Assembly (NCBI RefSeq): GCF_004365875.1
Contig: NZ_SODF01000002.1
Coordinates: forward strand, 868,001 to 932,000
DNA: 64,000 bases
Source: Kribbella kalugense
Lineage (GTDB): Bacteria > Actinomycetota > Actinomycetes > Propionibacteriales > Kribbellaceae
Direction of reading: 5' to 3'
Part shown: positions 33,062 through 42,080 of the stretch, one piece after another
Position numbering within the stretch: position 1 is the first letter of the stretch
How the letters are laid out: every line of letters begins with the position of its first letter
The notes under the pieces: generated by a model
What the model was told of the DNA's origin: nothing
Database searches by the model: none
Seen by the model: only the letters and a program-made list of their open reading frames with translations
Position numbers and translations under genes: made by a program

Positions 33062-34342
33062 TCAGCTCGTCTTCATCGCGGTGCCGAAGGCCGCCTGCAG
33101 TTTGGCAACGTCCGGGCTACCGCTGAACTGACTCATCGCGGACAGGATGTCGTTGTTCTGACCCAGCGTGCACGCGGCACCGTGGGCACAGGACGGGACG
33201 ATCGTCTTGCTCTTCCAGTCCGCCATCGCCGACTGCTGGTACTTCGGGTAGTCCGCCGGGTTGGCGTCCGAACGGGCCGGGATCGAGCCCTTCTTGGTGT
33301 TGAACGCCTTCTGGCCCTCGGCCGAACCGACCGTCTTCAGCCAGCACTTGGCGCCGTCGGGGTCCGCACCGTTGGTCGGCAGCGTGAACGAGTCCGACAG
33401 GAACTGGAAGTCGCCCTCGGTCCCCGGGGACGGCCAGTAGGTGTACGCCGTGTCCGCGATCTTGTCCGACACCTGCTGCGCGGCGACCCAGTCACCCATC
33501 AGCGTGTAGCCGGCCTTGCCGGTGTTCACGTAGCCCAGCGCGTCCGGCCAGTCGATCGCCTCGCGGTCGCTGTTGGTGAAAGTGAGCAGCGTCTTGTACT
33601 TGTTCAGCGCCGCGGTGACATCGCCACCGGCCCAGTCGGTCTTGCCGTCCCACAGACCCTTGAACTTGTCCGGGCCGAGCTCGGCCAGCAGTACCGCCTC
33701 GACCAGCATCTCCTGGGCGAAGCCCTTCGAGATCGCCAGCGGAGCGGCCACACCGGCTGCCTTCAGCTTGGTCAGGTCGGCGATCCAGGCGTCGACGCTG
33801 GCCGGGGCCTTGGTGCCGTCGATGTTCGCCTTCTTCAGCACCGTCGGGTTGGCCCAGACCATGTTCGCCCGGTGCACGTTCGCCGGGATCGAGTAGATCT
33901 TGCCGTCGACGGTCAGGTTGTCGATCAGGTTCTGCGGGAAGGCCTTGTCCAGCCCGAAGTCCTTGTACAGCTGGCTGATGTCGTCGACCTGGCCGGCGTT
34001 GATGTAGTCCTTCAGCTCCGCACCGGCGTGGGCCTGGAACGTGGACGGCGGCTTGCCGGCCTGCAGGTCGTTGGCCAGCACCTGCTTCGCGTTCGAGCCG
34101 GCACCACCGGCGACGGCCGAGTTGACGAACTTGTAGTCCTTGCAGTCGGTGGCGAACGTCGACACGAGACCGTCCAGGCCGGCCTTCTCACCACCGTCGG
34201 CCCACCAGGTGAAGACAGTGACGTCCTTGTTCGCGGAGCTCCCGCTACCGCCGCTGTTGTTGTCGCTGTTGCCGCAGGCGCTCACCGCGAGAAGACCCGC
34301 CGCACCCACCAGCGCCAGGGTCTTACTCAGACCACCACGCAT
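33062..34342 (-). CDS. Sugar ABC transporter substrate-binding lipoprotein
   Basis: The 426-aa product begins with a lipoprotein signal ending LLAVSAC, a Ser/Gly/Asn linker and then the family start DVTVFTWWADGGEKAGLDGLV. SAVAGGAGSN and the terminal FGTAMKTS are also typical of family 1 binding proteins. It captures the sugar outside the membrane and delivers it to the two permeases. GGAGAG precedes the ATG at good spacing. The gene is the first of a three-gene importer operon. No regulator gene is directly adjacent. Confidence 0.94.
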   Translation of the reverse strand: MRGGLSKTLALVGAAGLLAVSACGNSDNNSGGSGSSANKDVTVFTWWADGGEKAGLDGLVSTFATDCKDYKFVNSAVAGGAGSNAKQVLANDLQAGKPPSTFQAHAGAELKDYINAGQVDDISQLYKDFGLDKAFPQNLIDNLTVDGKIYSIPANVHRANMVWANPTVLKKANIDGTKAPASVDAWIADLTKLKAAGVAAPLAISKGFAQEMLVEAVLLAELGPDKFKGLWDGKTDWAGGDVTAALNKYKTLLTFTNSDREAIDWPDALGYVNTGKAGYTLMGDWVAAQQVSDKIADTAYTYWPSPGTEGDFQFLSDSFTLPTNGADPDGAKCWLKTVGSAEGQKAFNTKKGSIPARSDANPADYPKYQQSAMADWKSKTIVPSCAHGAACTLGQNNDILSAMSQFSGSPDVAKLQAAFGTAMKTS

Positions 34343-34559
34343 GATTCACTCTCCGATCAGTAGATGGAGCCGCCCCATAATCAGTCTTCTTCTTTTCTGT
34401 TATCACCTGAAGTGACGGTGCAACTCTGGGACGGTCGGCAGCGGGTGTCAACGTTCCGCGCAGGCGCGTTGCGCAGCCGTGACCCCGCGCACCTTGACAG
34501 TGTGAGAGCGCGCACATTCTCGCCCGAACGGGTACTCCGAACACTCCGCTTGCGCGAAA
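34343..34559. other. 217-bp intergenic region before the sugar importer operon
   Basis: It should hold the promoter of the importer operon on the minus strand, but I see no convincing -35/-10 pair. CAACG...CGTTG arms at about 34449-34472 around CG-rich sequence could be a LacI-type site; this is weak. No coding sequence is seen. Confidence 0.35.
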
Positions 34560-35591
34560 TCAGGGCCGAAGCAGCACCTTGATCGCGCGCCGTTCGTGCA
34601 TCGCGGCGTACCCCGCCGCGACGTCGGCCAACGGGATCTCCGAGTCGAACACCTTGCCAGGGTTGATCTCCCCGGCCAGTACGTCGGCCATCAGGTCCGG
34701 AAGATAGGCCCGGCACGGTGCCGCGCCGCCGGCGAGTCCGACGTTGCGACTGAACATAGTCCCGATCGGCACCTCGACTCCGTGCGGCACGCCCACGAAC
34801 CCGACCGTTGCCCCGGCCCGGGCGACGTCGAAGGCCGTCGTCATCGACTGTGCGGTGCCGACACATTCGAGTACGGCGTCGGCCCCAACCCCCTTGGTCA
34901 GTTCGAGTACGGCGTCCCGCGCAGCGTCGCCGCGTTCGGAAATGATGTCTGTGGCACCGAATTCGCGCGCGAGCTGCTGCCGTGGCGCATGCCGCGACAA
35001 GGCAACGACCCGCTCGGCTCCCATCCGCGACGCCGCGAGTACGCCGCAGAGCCCGACCGCACCGTCGCCCACGACAACGACCGTGTCGCCGGCCTTGACC
35101 CGCGCCGATCGGGCCGCGTGCCAGCCGGTTCCCATCACGTCGGACAGCGTGAGCAGCGAGGGTACGAGCGAGTCGTCCGGCACCTCTGGCGTCGCGACCA
35201 GCGTGCCATCGGCGTACGGGAGCTTCACGTACTCGCCCTGACCGCCGTCCGCCTGACCTCTGCCGTAGCCGACCACGTTCTGGCAGGCGCTCTGGTAGCC
35301 GGCCAGGCAGTTCGGGCAGGTGCCGTCGCTGACCAGGAACGGCGCGACCACGAAGTCGCCCGGCTTGACCGTGCGGACCTCGGCGCCGACCTCCTCGACG
35401 ATGCCGACGAACTCGTGCCCGATCGGCCGCGGCGACGTCACCGGCGGCTCACCGCGGTACGGCCAGAGGTCGGACCCACAGATGCACGAGGCAACGACCT
35501 TGACGACCGCGTCCCCCGGCCCGTCGATCTTCGGATCCGGCAATTCCTCCAGCCGAACGTCGAACGGTGCGTGGATCACTGTGGCTCGCAT
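34560..35591 (-). CDS. Zinc-dependent alcohol dehydrogenase (medium-chain)
   Basis: The 343-aa product shows the MDR layout. Catalytic-zinc ligands lie in SCICGSD and PIGHEFVGIVEEVG. DGTCPNCLAGYQSACQ is the region of the structural zinc lobe, although only three of its cysteines are present. VVVVGDGAVGLCGVLAA is the NAD(P)-binding glycine motif. The ATG at 35591 lies exactly 7 nt after TAGTGT, suggesting a leaderless start; no Shine-Dalgarno is present. An NAD(P)-dependent oxidation of an unknown alcohol is expected. It lies downstream of the TetR/membrane-protein pair with its own promoter. Confidence 0.92.
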   Translation of the reverse strand: MRATVIHAPFDVRLEELPDPKIDGPGDAVVKVVASCICGSDLWPYRGEPPVTSPRPIGHEFVGIVEEVGAEVRTVKPGDFVVAPFLVSDGTCPNCLAGYQSACQNVVGYGRGQADGGQGEYVKLPYADGTLVATPEVPDDSLVPSLLTLSDVMGTGWHAARSARVKAGDTVVVVGDGAVGLCGVLAASRMGAERVVALSRHAPRQQLAREFGATDIISERGDAARDAVLELTKGVGADAVLECVGTAQSMTTAFDVARAGATVGFVGVPHGVEVPIGTMFSRNVGLAGGAAPCRAYLPDLMADVLAGEINPGKVFDSEIPLADVAAGYAAMHERRAIKVLLRP

Positions 35592-35601
35592 GGAGCCAAC
35601 A

Positions 35602-36171
35602 CTAGATCGTCGCGTGCTGCTCCGGGGTGTGGACCGCCTCCGTACGCTTCGCAGTCCAGGCCAGCCATACGCAGCCGACGGCGAGGAGCACACCGTGGGC
35701 GATCCGCGCCACCGGCGGGCCGAAGAACTGCGGCAGGAACAGGACGAACCCGGCCCCGAACAGGATCGCGGGCACCGTACGCAGCCGGACCGCGACCAGG
35801 ACGCCCGCCGCGGCTATGGTCAGCAGCCCGGCACCGAACAGGGTCATGGCGAACGGGTTGTAGCGCACCGACTCGGCCAGGTCCAGGAGGTTCGACTGGC
35901 CGGCGATCGCGTGCAGGCCGAAGTCCTCGGCGCCGTAGTACGGCAGGGTCAGCCCCGCACCGATCCAGAACACGATCGCGGCCGTCCGGTTGATCTGCAG
36001 CAGTGCGACCGCCACCAGGATGAAGCCGATCATCGCGCACAGGTGGGCGATGATCCAGGCGGTGGAACCCATCGCGGCGGAGGCACCGGCCGTGGTCGAC
36101 TCGTCCTCCCAGGGACGAAGGGCGGGGTAGAGCAGGAACAGCAGGCCGGCGACGGACAGGGGGATTCTCAT
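35602..36171 (-). CDS. Multi-pass membrane protein of unknown function
   Basis: The 189-aa product has about six hydrophobic helices (for example PLSVAGLLFLLYPAL, AHLCAMIGFILVAVALL, FGAGLLTIAAAGVLVAV, ARIAHGVLLAVGCVWLAW) and no recognised motif. The ATG overlaps the TGA of the tetR gene (ATGA), so it is co-expressed with, and probably controlled by, that regulator. Its stop codon lies inside the -10 of the alcohol dehydrogenase gene. The function is unknown. Confidence 0.72.
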   Translation of the reverse strand: MRIPLSVAGLLFLLYPALRPWEDESTTAGASAAMGSTAWIIAHLCAMIGFILVAVALLQINRTAAIVFWIGAGLTLPYYGAEDFGLHAIAGQSNLLDLAESVRYNPFAMTLFGAGLLTIAAAGVLVAVRLRTVPAILFGAGFVLFLPQFFGPPVARIAHGVLLAVGCVWLAWTAKRTEAVHTPEQHATI

Positions 36172-36731
36172 GACTCGTTCCTCAGGCTGGTCAGGTACAT
36201 CTGGATGAGTTGGTCGTAGGTCTCGTCGAGGTCCTCCGGCAGGCCGAAGCCGCCCGCGGACTCGATGGAGGCGAAGCCGTGCACGAGCACCCGCAGGCGC
36301 CGGGTCGCTTGGATCGCCGCCGGGCCTTCCAGGCCGTAGCTGCGCAGGGTGGCCAACATGACGCCGATCAGCTTCTGACCCGCCGCCGCCTGGATCGGGT
36401 CGTGCATCGGATCCATCGGCAGTGCGGCGTACCGCTTCGGGTGGGCAGCGACGTACGCGCGGTAGGCGTGCATCAGCGTCGTCACCGCGTCATCACCACT
36501 ACGGCCGAGTGCGGTGGCCGTGAACTGCTCGGTCATGTCCTCAAGGACTCGCACGCCGACCAGCGTCTTCAGTTCGCCGAGGCTCGCGACGTGCTTGTAC
36601 AGCGACGGTGTGACGACTCCGCAGCGTTGCGCCACGGCGGCGAGCGTGAGGCCCTCCGGTCCGTGCTCGTCCACGACACCGAGCGCCACCTCGACGACAG
36701 CGGCCGGCGTCAGCGACTTTTTAACGACCAT
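36168..36731 (-). CDS. TetR-family transcriptional regulator
   Basis: The 187-aa product has a typical TetR head (GLTLAAVAQRCGVVTPSLYKHVASLGEL, about 27-54) and a C-terminal domain resembling the TetR_C_13/WHG group (RRLRVLVHGFASIESAGGFG). The start at 36731 follows TAGCCT by 7 nt, with TTGACG 18 nt further up: a leaderless promoter. A perfect 25-bp palindrome overlaps that -10 and spacer, so tight autoregulation is likely. It is coupled to the membrane protein gene. Confidence 0.9.
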   Translation of the reverse strand: MVVKKSLTPAAVVEVALGVVDEHGPEGLTLAAVAQRCGVVTPSLYKHVASLGELKTLVGVRVLEDMTEQFTATALGRSGDDAVTTLMHAYRAYVAAHPKRYAALPMDPMHDPIQAAAGQKLIGVMLATLRSYGLEGPAAIQATRRLRVLVHGFASIESAGGFGLPEDLDETYDQLIQMYLTSLRNES

Positions 36732-36735
36732 AGCT

Positions 36736-36768
36736 CATAGGCTAATGGCATTAGCCTATGGGCGTCAA
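36736..36768 (-). promoter_or_regulatory. tetR promoter with 25-bp perfect palindrome
   Basis: CATAGGCTAATG (36736-36747) and CATTAGCCTATG (36749-36760) form a perfect dyad around one base. On the minus strand TTGACG (36763-36768) and TAGCCT (36739-36744) are 18 nt apart, so the dyad covers the -10 and most of the spacer. Confidence 0.8.
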
Positions 36769-36789
36769 CGGATATCACCGCGGAAGGAT

Positions 36790-37308
36790 TCAGATCGTCG
36801 AGTAGCGGCCGCGGCGATGGACCAGGGCGGGTACGGCGTCGTCGGCGAGCTCCACGTGGACGATCTCCAGCTGCACCTGTAGACCCCAGCCCACCTCGAC
36901 CGGGTCCGGGCTGACCAGCGTGCAGCCGGCCCAGGTGGTGACGCCGACGGGAGCCGGGCCCCAGGCGGTGTCCGTCCAGTCGATCAACCGGAACGGTCCG
37001 CCCGGGGCGGGCGCGACGTACCCGAACGCGTCGGCCAGCTGCCGATGCGGCTCGCCGAGCAGCGACACCACCGCGGTCCTTGCCTCGCGCAACGTTTCCC
37101 ACAGGTCCGAGTCCGGGTCGATCGACCCGATCACGTACCCGGGCTCACCGTCCGCGACCAGCATCGACGACACCGTGAGCCCGGCCCGCTTCCCGTCGTA
37201 CGCCGTCGTCCACAAACTGACCGGCGACGGCAGCCGCCCACGGAACCGCCGTACCGGACTCCGCTCGGACTCCGGCGGGAGGAACGGGTGCTCACCGTGG
37301 ATGGTCAT
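36790..37308 (-). CDS. Flavin reductase family protein (FMN-binding split barrel)
   Basis: The 172-aa product shows the flavin-reductase-like split-barrel pattern: RFRGRLPSPVSLWTT, then RAGLTVSSMLVADGEPGYVIG with the conserved T-x-SS of the FMN site, and LLGEPHRQLADAFGY. It probably binds FMN and may reduce flavin for a monooxygenase or serve another redox role. A TACCGT hexamer ends 6 nt before the ATG and could give a leaderless start. It lies 13 nt after the serine hydrolase gene, which may be co-transcribed. Confidence 0.83.
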   Translation of the reverse strand: MTIHGEHPFLPPESERSPVRRFRGRLPSPVSLWTTAYDGKRAGLTVSSMLVADGEPGYVIGSIDPDSDLWETLREARTAVVSLLGEPHRQLADAFGYVAPAPGGPFRLIDWTDTAWGPAPVGVTTWAGCTLVSPDPVEVGWGLQVQLEIVHVELADDAVPALVHRRGRYSTI

Positions 37309-37321
37309 ACCTGCACGGTAC

Positions 37322-38701
37322 TTAGGCCACCGTCACCCGGTCGGGGAGGGTGAAGTGGTCGATCGGGAAGTAGCGGACGCCTTGGGGGCCGAGGATGGTC
37401 TCGACTGCGCCGTTGGTGTCGAAGGTGTAGCGGTACGACTCGCCGTACGCACCGTCGTAACCGCCGGTGACGCGCAGGTTGTCGCCGTCCGCCTCGAGCG
37501 GCTGCGGCTCGTCGGCCGGGTTCGGCCCGGTGGGATCGGTCGCGTACAGGCGGCCGCCGAGCAGGACGATGTCGGCGACTCCCCAGAGGTTCGCGAAGCG
37601 GCCGGTGAACCGGTCGAGGCCGGCGGCGTCGCCGCGCTCCTTCGACTCGGCGAGATCGATCAGCTTCGACAGGGCTTCGGCCAACTGTCCCGCGGGGCCG
37701 TCGATCGCGTTGGTCAGCACCGACACGGCCAGACGGCGCTCGGGGTCGACCAGGCTCCGGGTGATGTGGCCCGGGTACCCGCCGCCGTGGCCGAACAGGT
37801 CCCGTTCGCCGACCTTGCCGATCGACATACCCAGGCCGTACCGGCCCTTGCCGTCGGTGGTGGTCGTCCAGAGCGGATGCTGCATCTCCCGCTTCGACTT
37901 GTCCGACAGCAGCCGGTCGTCGCCGGGCAGGTGCGCGGAGAAGTACGTCACGAGGTCGCGGGCGTTGCCGAAGAACCCGGTCGCCGCGGCCAGCGCCCCC
38001 GTGTTCACGTGCTCGATCGGCACGCGCGCATCGGCGTACGCCAGCGCGCTGTAACCGCCGGCGTACTCCGTCAGCCGGGCCGGATCCAGCTCCGGACCGA
38101 GGCCGGCCAGCCCGAGCTTGTCTACGATCGCGGTCTGCACGTAGGAGTTGTACGACGTACCGGACACCGCCTCGATGATGAGTCCGAGCAGGCCGTAGGC
38201 GATATTCGAGTACTTGAAATGTTCGTTCTCATCGATCACGGCCGACGAGTCCAGCCGCAGGATCTCGAGCAGCTGATCGCGGTCCGGGAAGCTCTTGGAG
38301 AGCTGCCACCAGTCCGCGTCGAGGCTGTCCCGGGTGACCCCGCCGGCGTGCGACAGCAGCTCCCGTACGGTGCGCGCGCCCAGCGGCGTACCGACGATCT
38401 CGGTGACGTGCTGCTCCGCCTTATCGTCCAGCCGCAGCCTGCCCTGCTCGACCAGCTGGAAGACCGCGGTACCGGTGAAGGTCTTCGAGTGCGACGCGAT
38501 CCGGAACAGGTGCTGCTCGGTCAGCGGTACGCCGTTCTCCACGTCGGCGAGACCGTAGGCCGCCGAGAACGCGATCGCGTTCTCGGCGTACACCGCGACC
38601 TGGACGCCCGGCACCCGCTGGTACCGCTGGTTGAAGGCCAGCCAGCTGTCGTAGTAGGCGAGTGCTTCGGTCAGGTTTGTGGAATCCGGCGCATTAGACA
38701 T
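37322..38701 (-). CDS. Serine hydrolase, beta-lactamase/class C PBP fold
   Basis: The 459-aa product has the three active-site motifs: SxxK as SHSK in RIASHSKTFTG, YxN as YSN in FKYSNIAYG, and HxG as GHGGGYPGH. A C-terminal beta-rich extension follows (about 350-459). No signal peptide is seen, so it is probably a cytoplasmic esterase or peptidase rather than a lactamase. The start at 38701 lies 7 nt after CAATCT, which is 17 nt from TTGCGA, a good leaderless promoter placed inside the end of paaN. It overlaps paaN by 8 nt. Confidence 0.88.
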   Translation of the reverse strand: MSNAPDSTNLTEALAYYDSWLAFNQRYQRVPGVQVAVYAENAIAFSAAYGLADVENGVPLTEQHLFRIASHSKTFTGTAVFQLVEQGRLRLDDKAEQHVTEIVGTPLGARTVRELLSHAGGVTRDSLDADWWQLSKSFPDRDQLLEILRLDSSAVIDENEHFKYSNIAYGLLGLIIEAVSGTSYNSYVQTAIVDKLGLAGLGPELDPARLTEYAGGYSALAYADARVPIEHVNTGALAAATGFFGNARDLVTYFSAHLPGDDRLLSDKSKREMQHPLWTTTTDGKGRYGLGMSIGKVGERDLFGHGGGYPGHITRSLVDPERRLAVSVLTNAIDGPAGQLAEALSKLIDLAESKERGDAAGLDRFTGRFANLWGVADIVLLGGRLYATDPTGPNPADEPQPLEADGDNLRVTGGYDGAYGESYRYTFDTNGAVETILGPQGVRYFPIDHFTLPDRVTVA

Positions 38702-40361
38702 GACGCCTAGATTGAATGACGCGGAAGCGACTCGCAACGTAGGCGCCGTCGGTGTACGTCGCGTTGGCCGCTGGGTTCGCGCCCGTGCCGTGGAAATCGC
38801 TGAACGCGGCCGACTGGTTCACGAACACCTGGCCGGTCAGGTTCTCCGACAGGGCGACGCCCGCGTCGAGAGCCGCGTCCCGGGCTCCGTCCAGGATCTT
38901 GGCGTCGGTCGAGTAGATCCCCGCCGTCATCGCGCCGTCCTCGGTGACGGTCTTCCGGAACAGGTCGATCGACTCGGCGGTGTCCGCGGTCCTGATCAGG
39001 AACGACACCGGCCCGAAGCACTCCCGCCCGTAGACCTCGGCGTCCTTGGCATCGATGGCGACCAGCAGCGGCGTCCGCACGACCGCGTCCGGGAACGCCG
39101 GGTGCTGGATCGCACGCGACTCCAGCACCACCTCGCCGTACTCCGGTGCGAGCTCGAGGCGACTGATCACGGCCTGGTTCACGATGCCGCCGAGGATCTC
39201 GACCGCGCGGGCGTCGTCACCGAGCAGCTTGCTGATCGCGGTCGCCAGCCCCTGGCCGACCTCCTCGAAGGACTTGTGGCCCTCGTCGGTCTCGATCCCG
39301 CCGGCCGGGACGAAGATGTTCTGGGTGGTCGTGCACATCTGGCCGGAGTACAGGGACAGAGTGAAGGCGAGGTTCCCGGTGAGTGCCTTGAACGAGTCGG
39401 TGGAGTCGATGATGACCGCGTTGACGCCGGCCTTCTCGGTGAAGACGGTCGCCTGGGTCGCGTTCTGCTCGAGCCACTCGCCGAACTCGCTGCCGCCGGT
39501 GAAGTCGATCAGTTTCACCTCGGGCCGCTGCGCCAGCGGCTTGGCCAGGCCGTCACCGGCCCGCTCAGTGGCGAGGGTGACGAGGTTCGGATCGAAGCCG
39601 GCCTCGGCGAGCACCTCACGGCACACGTCGACCGTGATCGCCAGCGGCAGCACAGCCAGCGGGTGCGGCTTCACGACGACCGCGTTGCCGGTGACCAGTG
39701 AGGCGAATAGGCCGGGCCAGGAGTTCCAGGTCGGGAACGTGTTGCAGCCGATCACCAGCGCGACGCCGCGACCGGTGACGGTGAACGTCTTCTCCATCCG
39801 GATCGGGTCGCCCTTGGCGGGCTTCTCCCAGGTCGCGGTGGCCGGGTAGCGGTTCATCTCCTCGTACGCGTACGCGACCGACTCGAGCGCCCGGTCCAGC
39901 GCGTGCGCGCCGCCGGCCTGGAACGCCATCACGAACGCCTGACCGCTGGTGTGCTGGACCGCGTTGGCCAGCTCGAACACCCGATTGTGCAGCCGGTCGA
40001 GGATCTCCAGCGTCACGCCGGTCCGTCCGTCGATCCCGGCCCGGCGCCAGTCCGCGAGACCGTGCTGCGCGGAGGCCAGCAGCTCGTCCAGACCCTCCTC
40101 GACGACCCGCGGGTACGAGACGTCCATGGTGATCCCGAACGGCGACTCCTCGGTGACGACCGTGCCGCGGGACCCGGGGATCTCCAGGCCGTACGTCGTA
40201 CCCAGGTGGGCCTCGAAGGCCGCCTTGCCGTCGGCTGCCGCCGTCTCGCCGTAGACGCGCGGACTGGGCGACTCCGGGAAGGCAGAGTAGTAACCACGAC
40301 TGTGGATCGCGGTCAGGGCAGCGTTGAGACGGTCACGATGAGCGGCGAGCAGATCGGTCAT
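38694..40361 (-). CDS. paaN: PaaN-type aldehyde dehydrogenase of phenylacetate catabolism
   Basis: The 555-aa product is an aldehyde-dehydrogenase-superfamily protein of the PaaN type: SRGYYSAFPESPSPRVYG near the start, VIGCNTFPTWNSWPGL, VVVKPHPLAVLPLAITV, the catalytic Cys in SLYSGQMCTTTQNIFVP and ASRFRVIQSRRHV at the end. In the phenylacetyl-CoA pathway this class oxidises the semialdehyde after ring opening; actinobacterial PaaN is a stand-alone ALDH. TAACAT ends 7 nt before the ATG, suggesting a leaderless start under a palindromic site shared with the divergent paaI gene. Confidence 0.88.
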   Translation of the reverse strand: MTDLLAAHRDRLNAALTAIHSRGYYSAFPESPSPRVYGETAAADGKAAFEAHLGTTYGLEIPGSRGTVVTEESPFGITMDVSYPRVVEEGLDELLASAQHGLADWRRAGIDGRTGVTLEILDRLHNRVFELANAVQHTSGQAFVMAFQAGGAHALDRALESVAYAYEEMNRYPATATWEKPAKGDPIRMEKTFTVTGRGVALVIGCNTFPTWNSWPGLFASLVTGNAVVVKPHPLAVLPLAITVDVCREVLAEAGFDPNLVTLATERAGDGLAKPLAQRPEVKLIDFTGGSEFGEWLEQNATQATVFTEKAGVNAVIIDSTDSFKALTGNLAFTLSLYSGQMCTTTQNIFVPAGGIETDEGHKSFEEVGQGLATAISKLLGDDARAVEILGGIVNQAVISRLELAPEYGEVVLESRAIQHPAFPDAVVRTPLLVAIDAKDAEVYGRECFGPVSFLIRTADTAESIDLFRKTVTEDGAMTAGIYSTDAKILDGARDAALDAGVALSENLTGQVFVNQSAAFSDFHGTGANPAANATYTDGAYVASRFRVIQSRRHV

Positions 40362-40379
40362 GACTGTGATGTTACAGTC
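40362..40379. promoter_or_regulatory. Palindromic site between paaN and paaI
   Basis: GACTGT (40362-40367) and ACAGTC (40374-40379) flank six bases and overlap the paaN -10 TAACAT (minus strand, 40369-40374). It probably binds the paa regulator. Confidence 0.55.
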
Positions 40380-40433
40380 GATGGCGCAACCGGCGATAGA
40401 GTGTCACAAACCTCTTCTCGATGGGGCAGACCT

Positions 40434-40862
40434 GTGGGCGATGAACTGGCGGCTCGAGTGGCCGCGGCGATGTGGGCGGAGGACACCGCCAGCGCCGGGC
40501 TGGGGATGCGGCTGGTGGACGTCGGCGAGGGCACGGCGCGGGTCGAACTGACCGTGCGCGACGACATGGTCAACGGGCACGCGATCGCGCATGGTGGATT
40601 CGTGTTCAGTCTGGCCGACTCGGCGTTCGCGTTCGCCTGCAACTCGCGCAACCAGGTGACGGTCGCGCAGGCCTGCGACATCGTCTTCGTCGCTCCGGCG
40701 TACCGCGGTGACGTGCTGGTCGCCGAGGCCCGGGAGCGGACCACGTTCGGCCGGAACGCGATCTACGACGTCACGGTCACCCGCGGCGACGAGGTGATCG
40801 CCGAGTTCCGCGGCCGCAGTCGCCGGCTCTCCGGCACAATCATTCCCCTGGAGGACCTATGA
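40434..40862 (+). CDS. paaI: Hotdog-fold thioesterase
   Basis: The 142-aa product matches PaaI: VNGHAIAHGGFVFSLADSAFAFACNS holds the hotdog active-site helix with the conserved Asp, and RNAIYDVTVTRGDEVIAEFRG follows. PaaI hydrolyses ring-hydroxylated phenylacetyl-CoA and so rescues trapped CoA. The GTG at 40434 has GGGGCAG upstream; GTG at 40401 would add 11 residues. Its stop overlaps the thiolase start (ATGA). It diverges from paaN with only 72 nt between, which holds a shared operator candidate. Confidence 0.88.
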   Translation: MGDELAARVAAAMWAEDTASAGLGMRLVDVGEGTARVELTVRDDMVNGHAIAHGGFVFSLADSAFAFACNSRNQVTVAQACDIVFVAPAYRGDVLVAEARERTTFGRNAIYDVTVTRGDEVIAEFRGRSRRLSGTIIPLEDL

Positions 40863-42061
40863 GTCGTGAGGCGTTTCTGGTCGACGGAGTCCGTACGCCG
40901 ATCGGGCGGTACGGCGGTGCGCTCGCAGCCGTGCGGCCCGACGATCTCGCCGCGCACGTGATCTCCTCCCTGCTGAACCGGACCGCGCTCGACCCGGCGC
41001 AGATCGACGACGTGATCCTCGGCTGCGCGAACCAGGCCGGCGAGGACAACCGGAACGTCGCCCGGATGGCCGTGCTGCTCTCCGGCCTGCCCGACTCGGT
41101 GCCCGGTACGACGATCAACCGGCTGTGCGGATCCGGTCTGGACGCGGTCGCCTCCGCAGCCCGGTCGATCATTGCCGGGGACAACGATATCGTGGTTGCC
41201 GGTGGCGTCGAGTCGATGTCGCGGGCGCCGTTCGTGATGCCCAAGGCAACGACCGCGTTCTCCCGGCAGGCGGAGATCTACGACACCACGATCGGATGGC
41301 GGTTCGTCAATCCCGCACTGCAGGCGCAGTACGGGATCGACTCGATGCCGGAGACGGCGGAGAACGTGGCCGCCGACTTCAACATCTCCCGCGAGGACCA
41401 GGACCTGTTCGCGTTGCGTTCGCAGCAGCGGGCGGCGAAGGCACAGGCCAACGGGCGGTTGGCCGAGGAGATCGTGGCGGTCGACGTACCGGGCAAGCGC
41501 GGTGCGGTGACCGTGGTCGACACCGACGAGCATCCGCGGGAGACGTCGCTGGAAGCGCTGGCGGGGTTGAAGACTCCGTTCCGCTCGCCGGGGACCGTGA
41601 CCGCGGGCAACGCGTCCGGGGTGAACGACGGCGCGGCCGCGCTGCTGGTGATGAGCGGTGAGGCGGTCGAGCGCCATGGCGCCACTCCGCTGGCCCGAGT
41701 CGTGGGTACGGCGGCTGCCGGCGTACCACCGCGGATCATGGGGATCGGGCCTGCTCCGGCGACCCGCAAGGTCCTGGATCGGACCGGCGTCGCGCTGTCC
41801 GACATCGAGGTGATCGAACTCAACGAGGCGTTCGCGTCACAGTCTCTCGCCGTACTGCGGCAGCTCGGCCTCCCCGACGACGCCGAGCACGTCAACCCGA
41901 ACGGCGGCGCCATCGCCCTCGGTCACCCACTGGGGATGTCCGGTGCCCGCCTCGCTCTCACCGCGGCCCTGGAGCTTCGCCACCGCGACGCCCGGTACGC
42001 GCTGGCCACCATGTGCATCGGCGTCGGACAGGGCATCGCGACCCTGCTGGCTCGTCCCTAG
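40859..42061 (+). CDS. paaJ: 3-oxoadipyl-CoA thiolase
   Basis: The 400-aa product is an acetyl-CoA acyltransferase with the nucleophilic Cys in NRLCGSGLDAVASAARSI, VAGGVESMSRAP, NPNGGAIALGHPLGMSGAR and the second Cys in ATMCIGVGQG. The paa context and similarity to PcaF/PaaJ suggest the last step of phenylacetate (or protocatechuate) breakdown, releasing acetyl-CoA and succinyl-CoA. The ATG overlaps the paaI stop; paaK follows after 19 nt, forming an operon. Confidence 0.92.
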   Translation: MSREAFLVDGVRTPIGRYGGALAAVRPDDLAAHVISSLLNRTALDPAQIDDVILGCANQAGEDNRNVARMAVLLSGLPDSVPGTTINRLCGSGLDAVASAARSIIAGDNDIVVAGGVESMSRAPFVMPKATTAFSRQAEIYDTTIGWRFVNPALQAQYGIDSMPETAENVAADFNISREDQDLFALRSQQRAAKAQANGRLAEEIVAVDVPGKRGAVTVVDTDEHPRETSLEALAGLKTPFRSPGTVTAGNASGVNDGAAALLVMSGEAVERHGATPLARVVGTAAAGVPPRIMGIGPAPATRKVLDRTGVALSDIEVIELNEAFASQSLAVLRQLGLPDDAEHVNPNGGAIALGHPLGMSGARLALTAALELRHRDARYALATMCIGVGQGIATLLARP

Positions 42062-42080
42062 CTCGGCTGAGGAGATTTCC

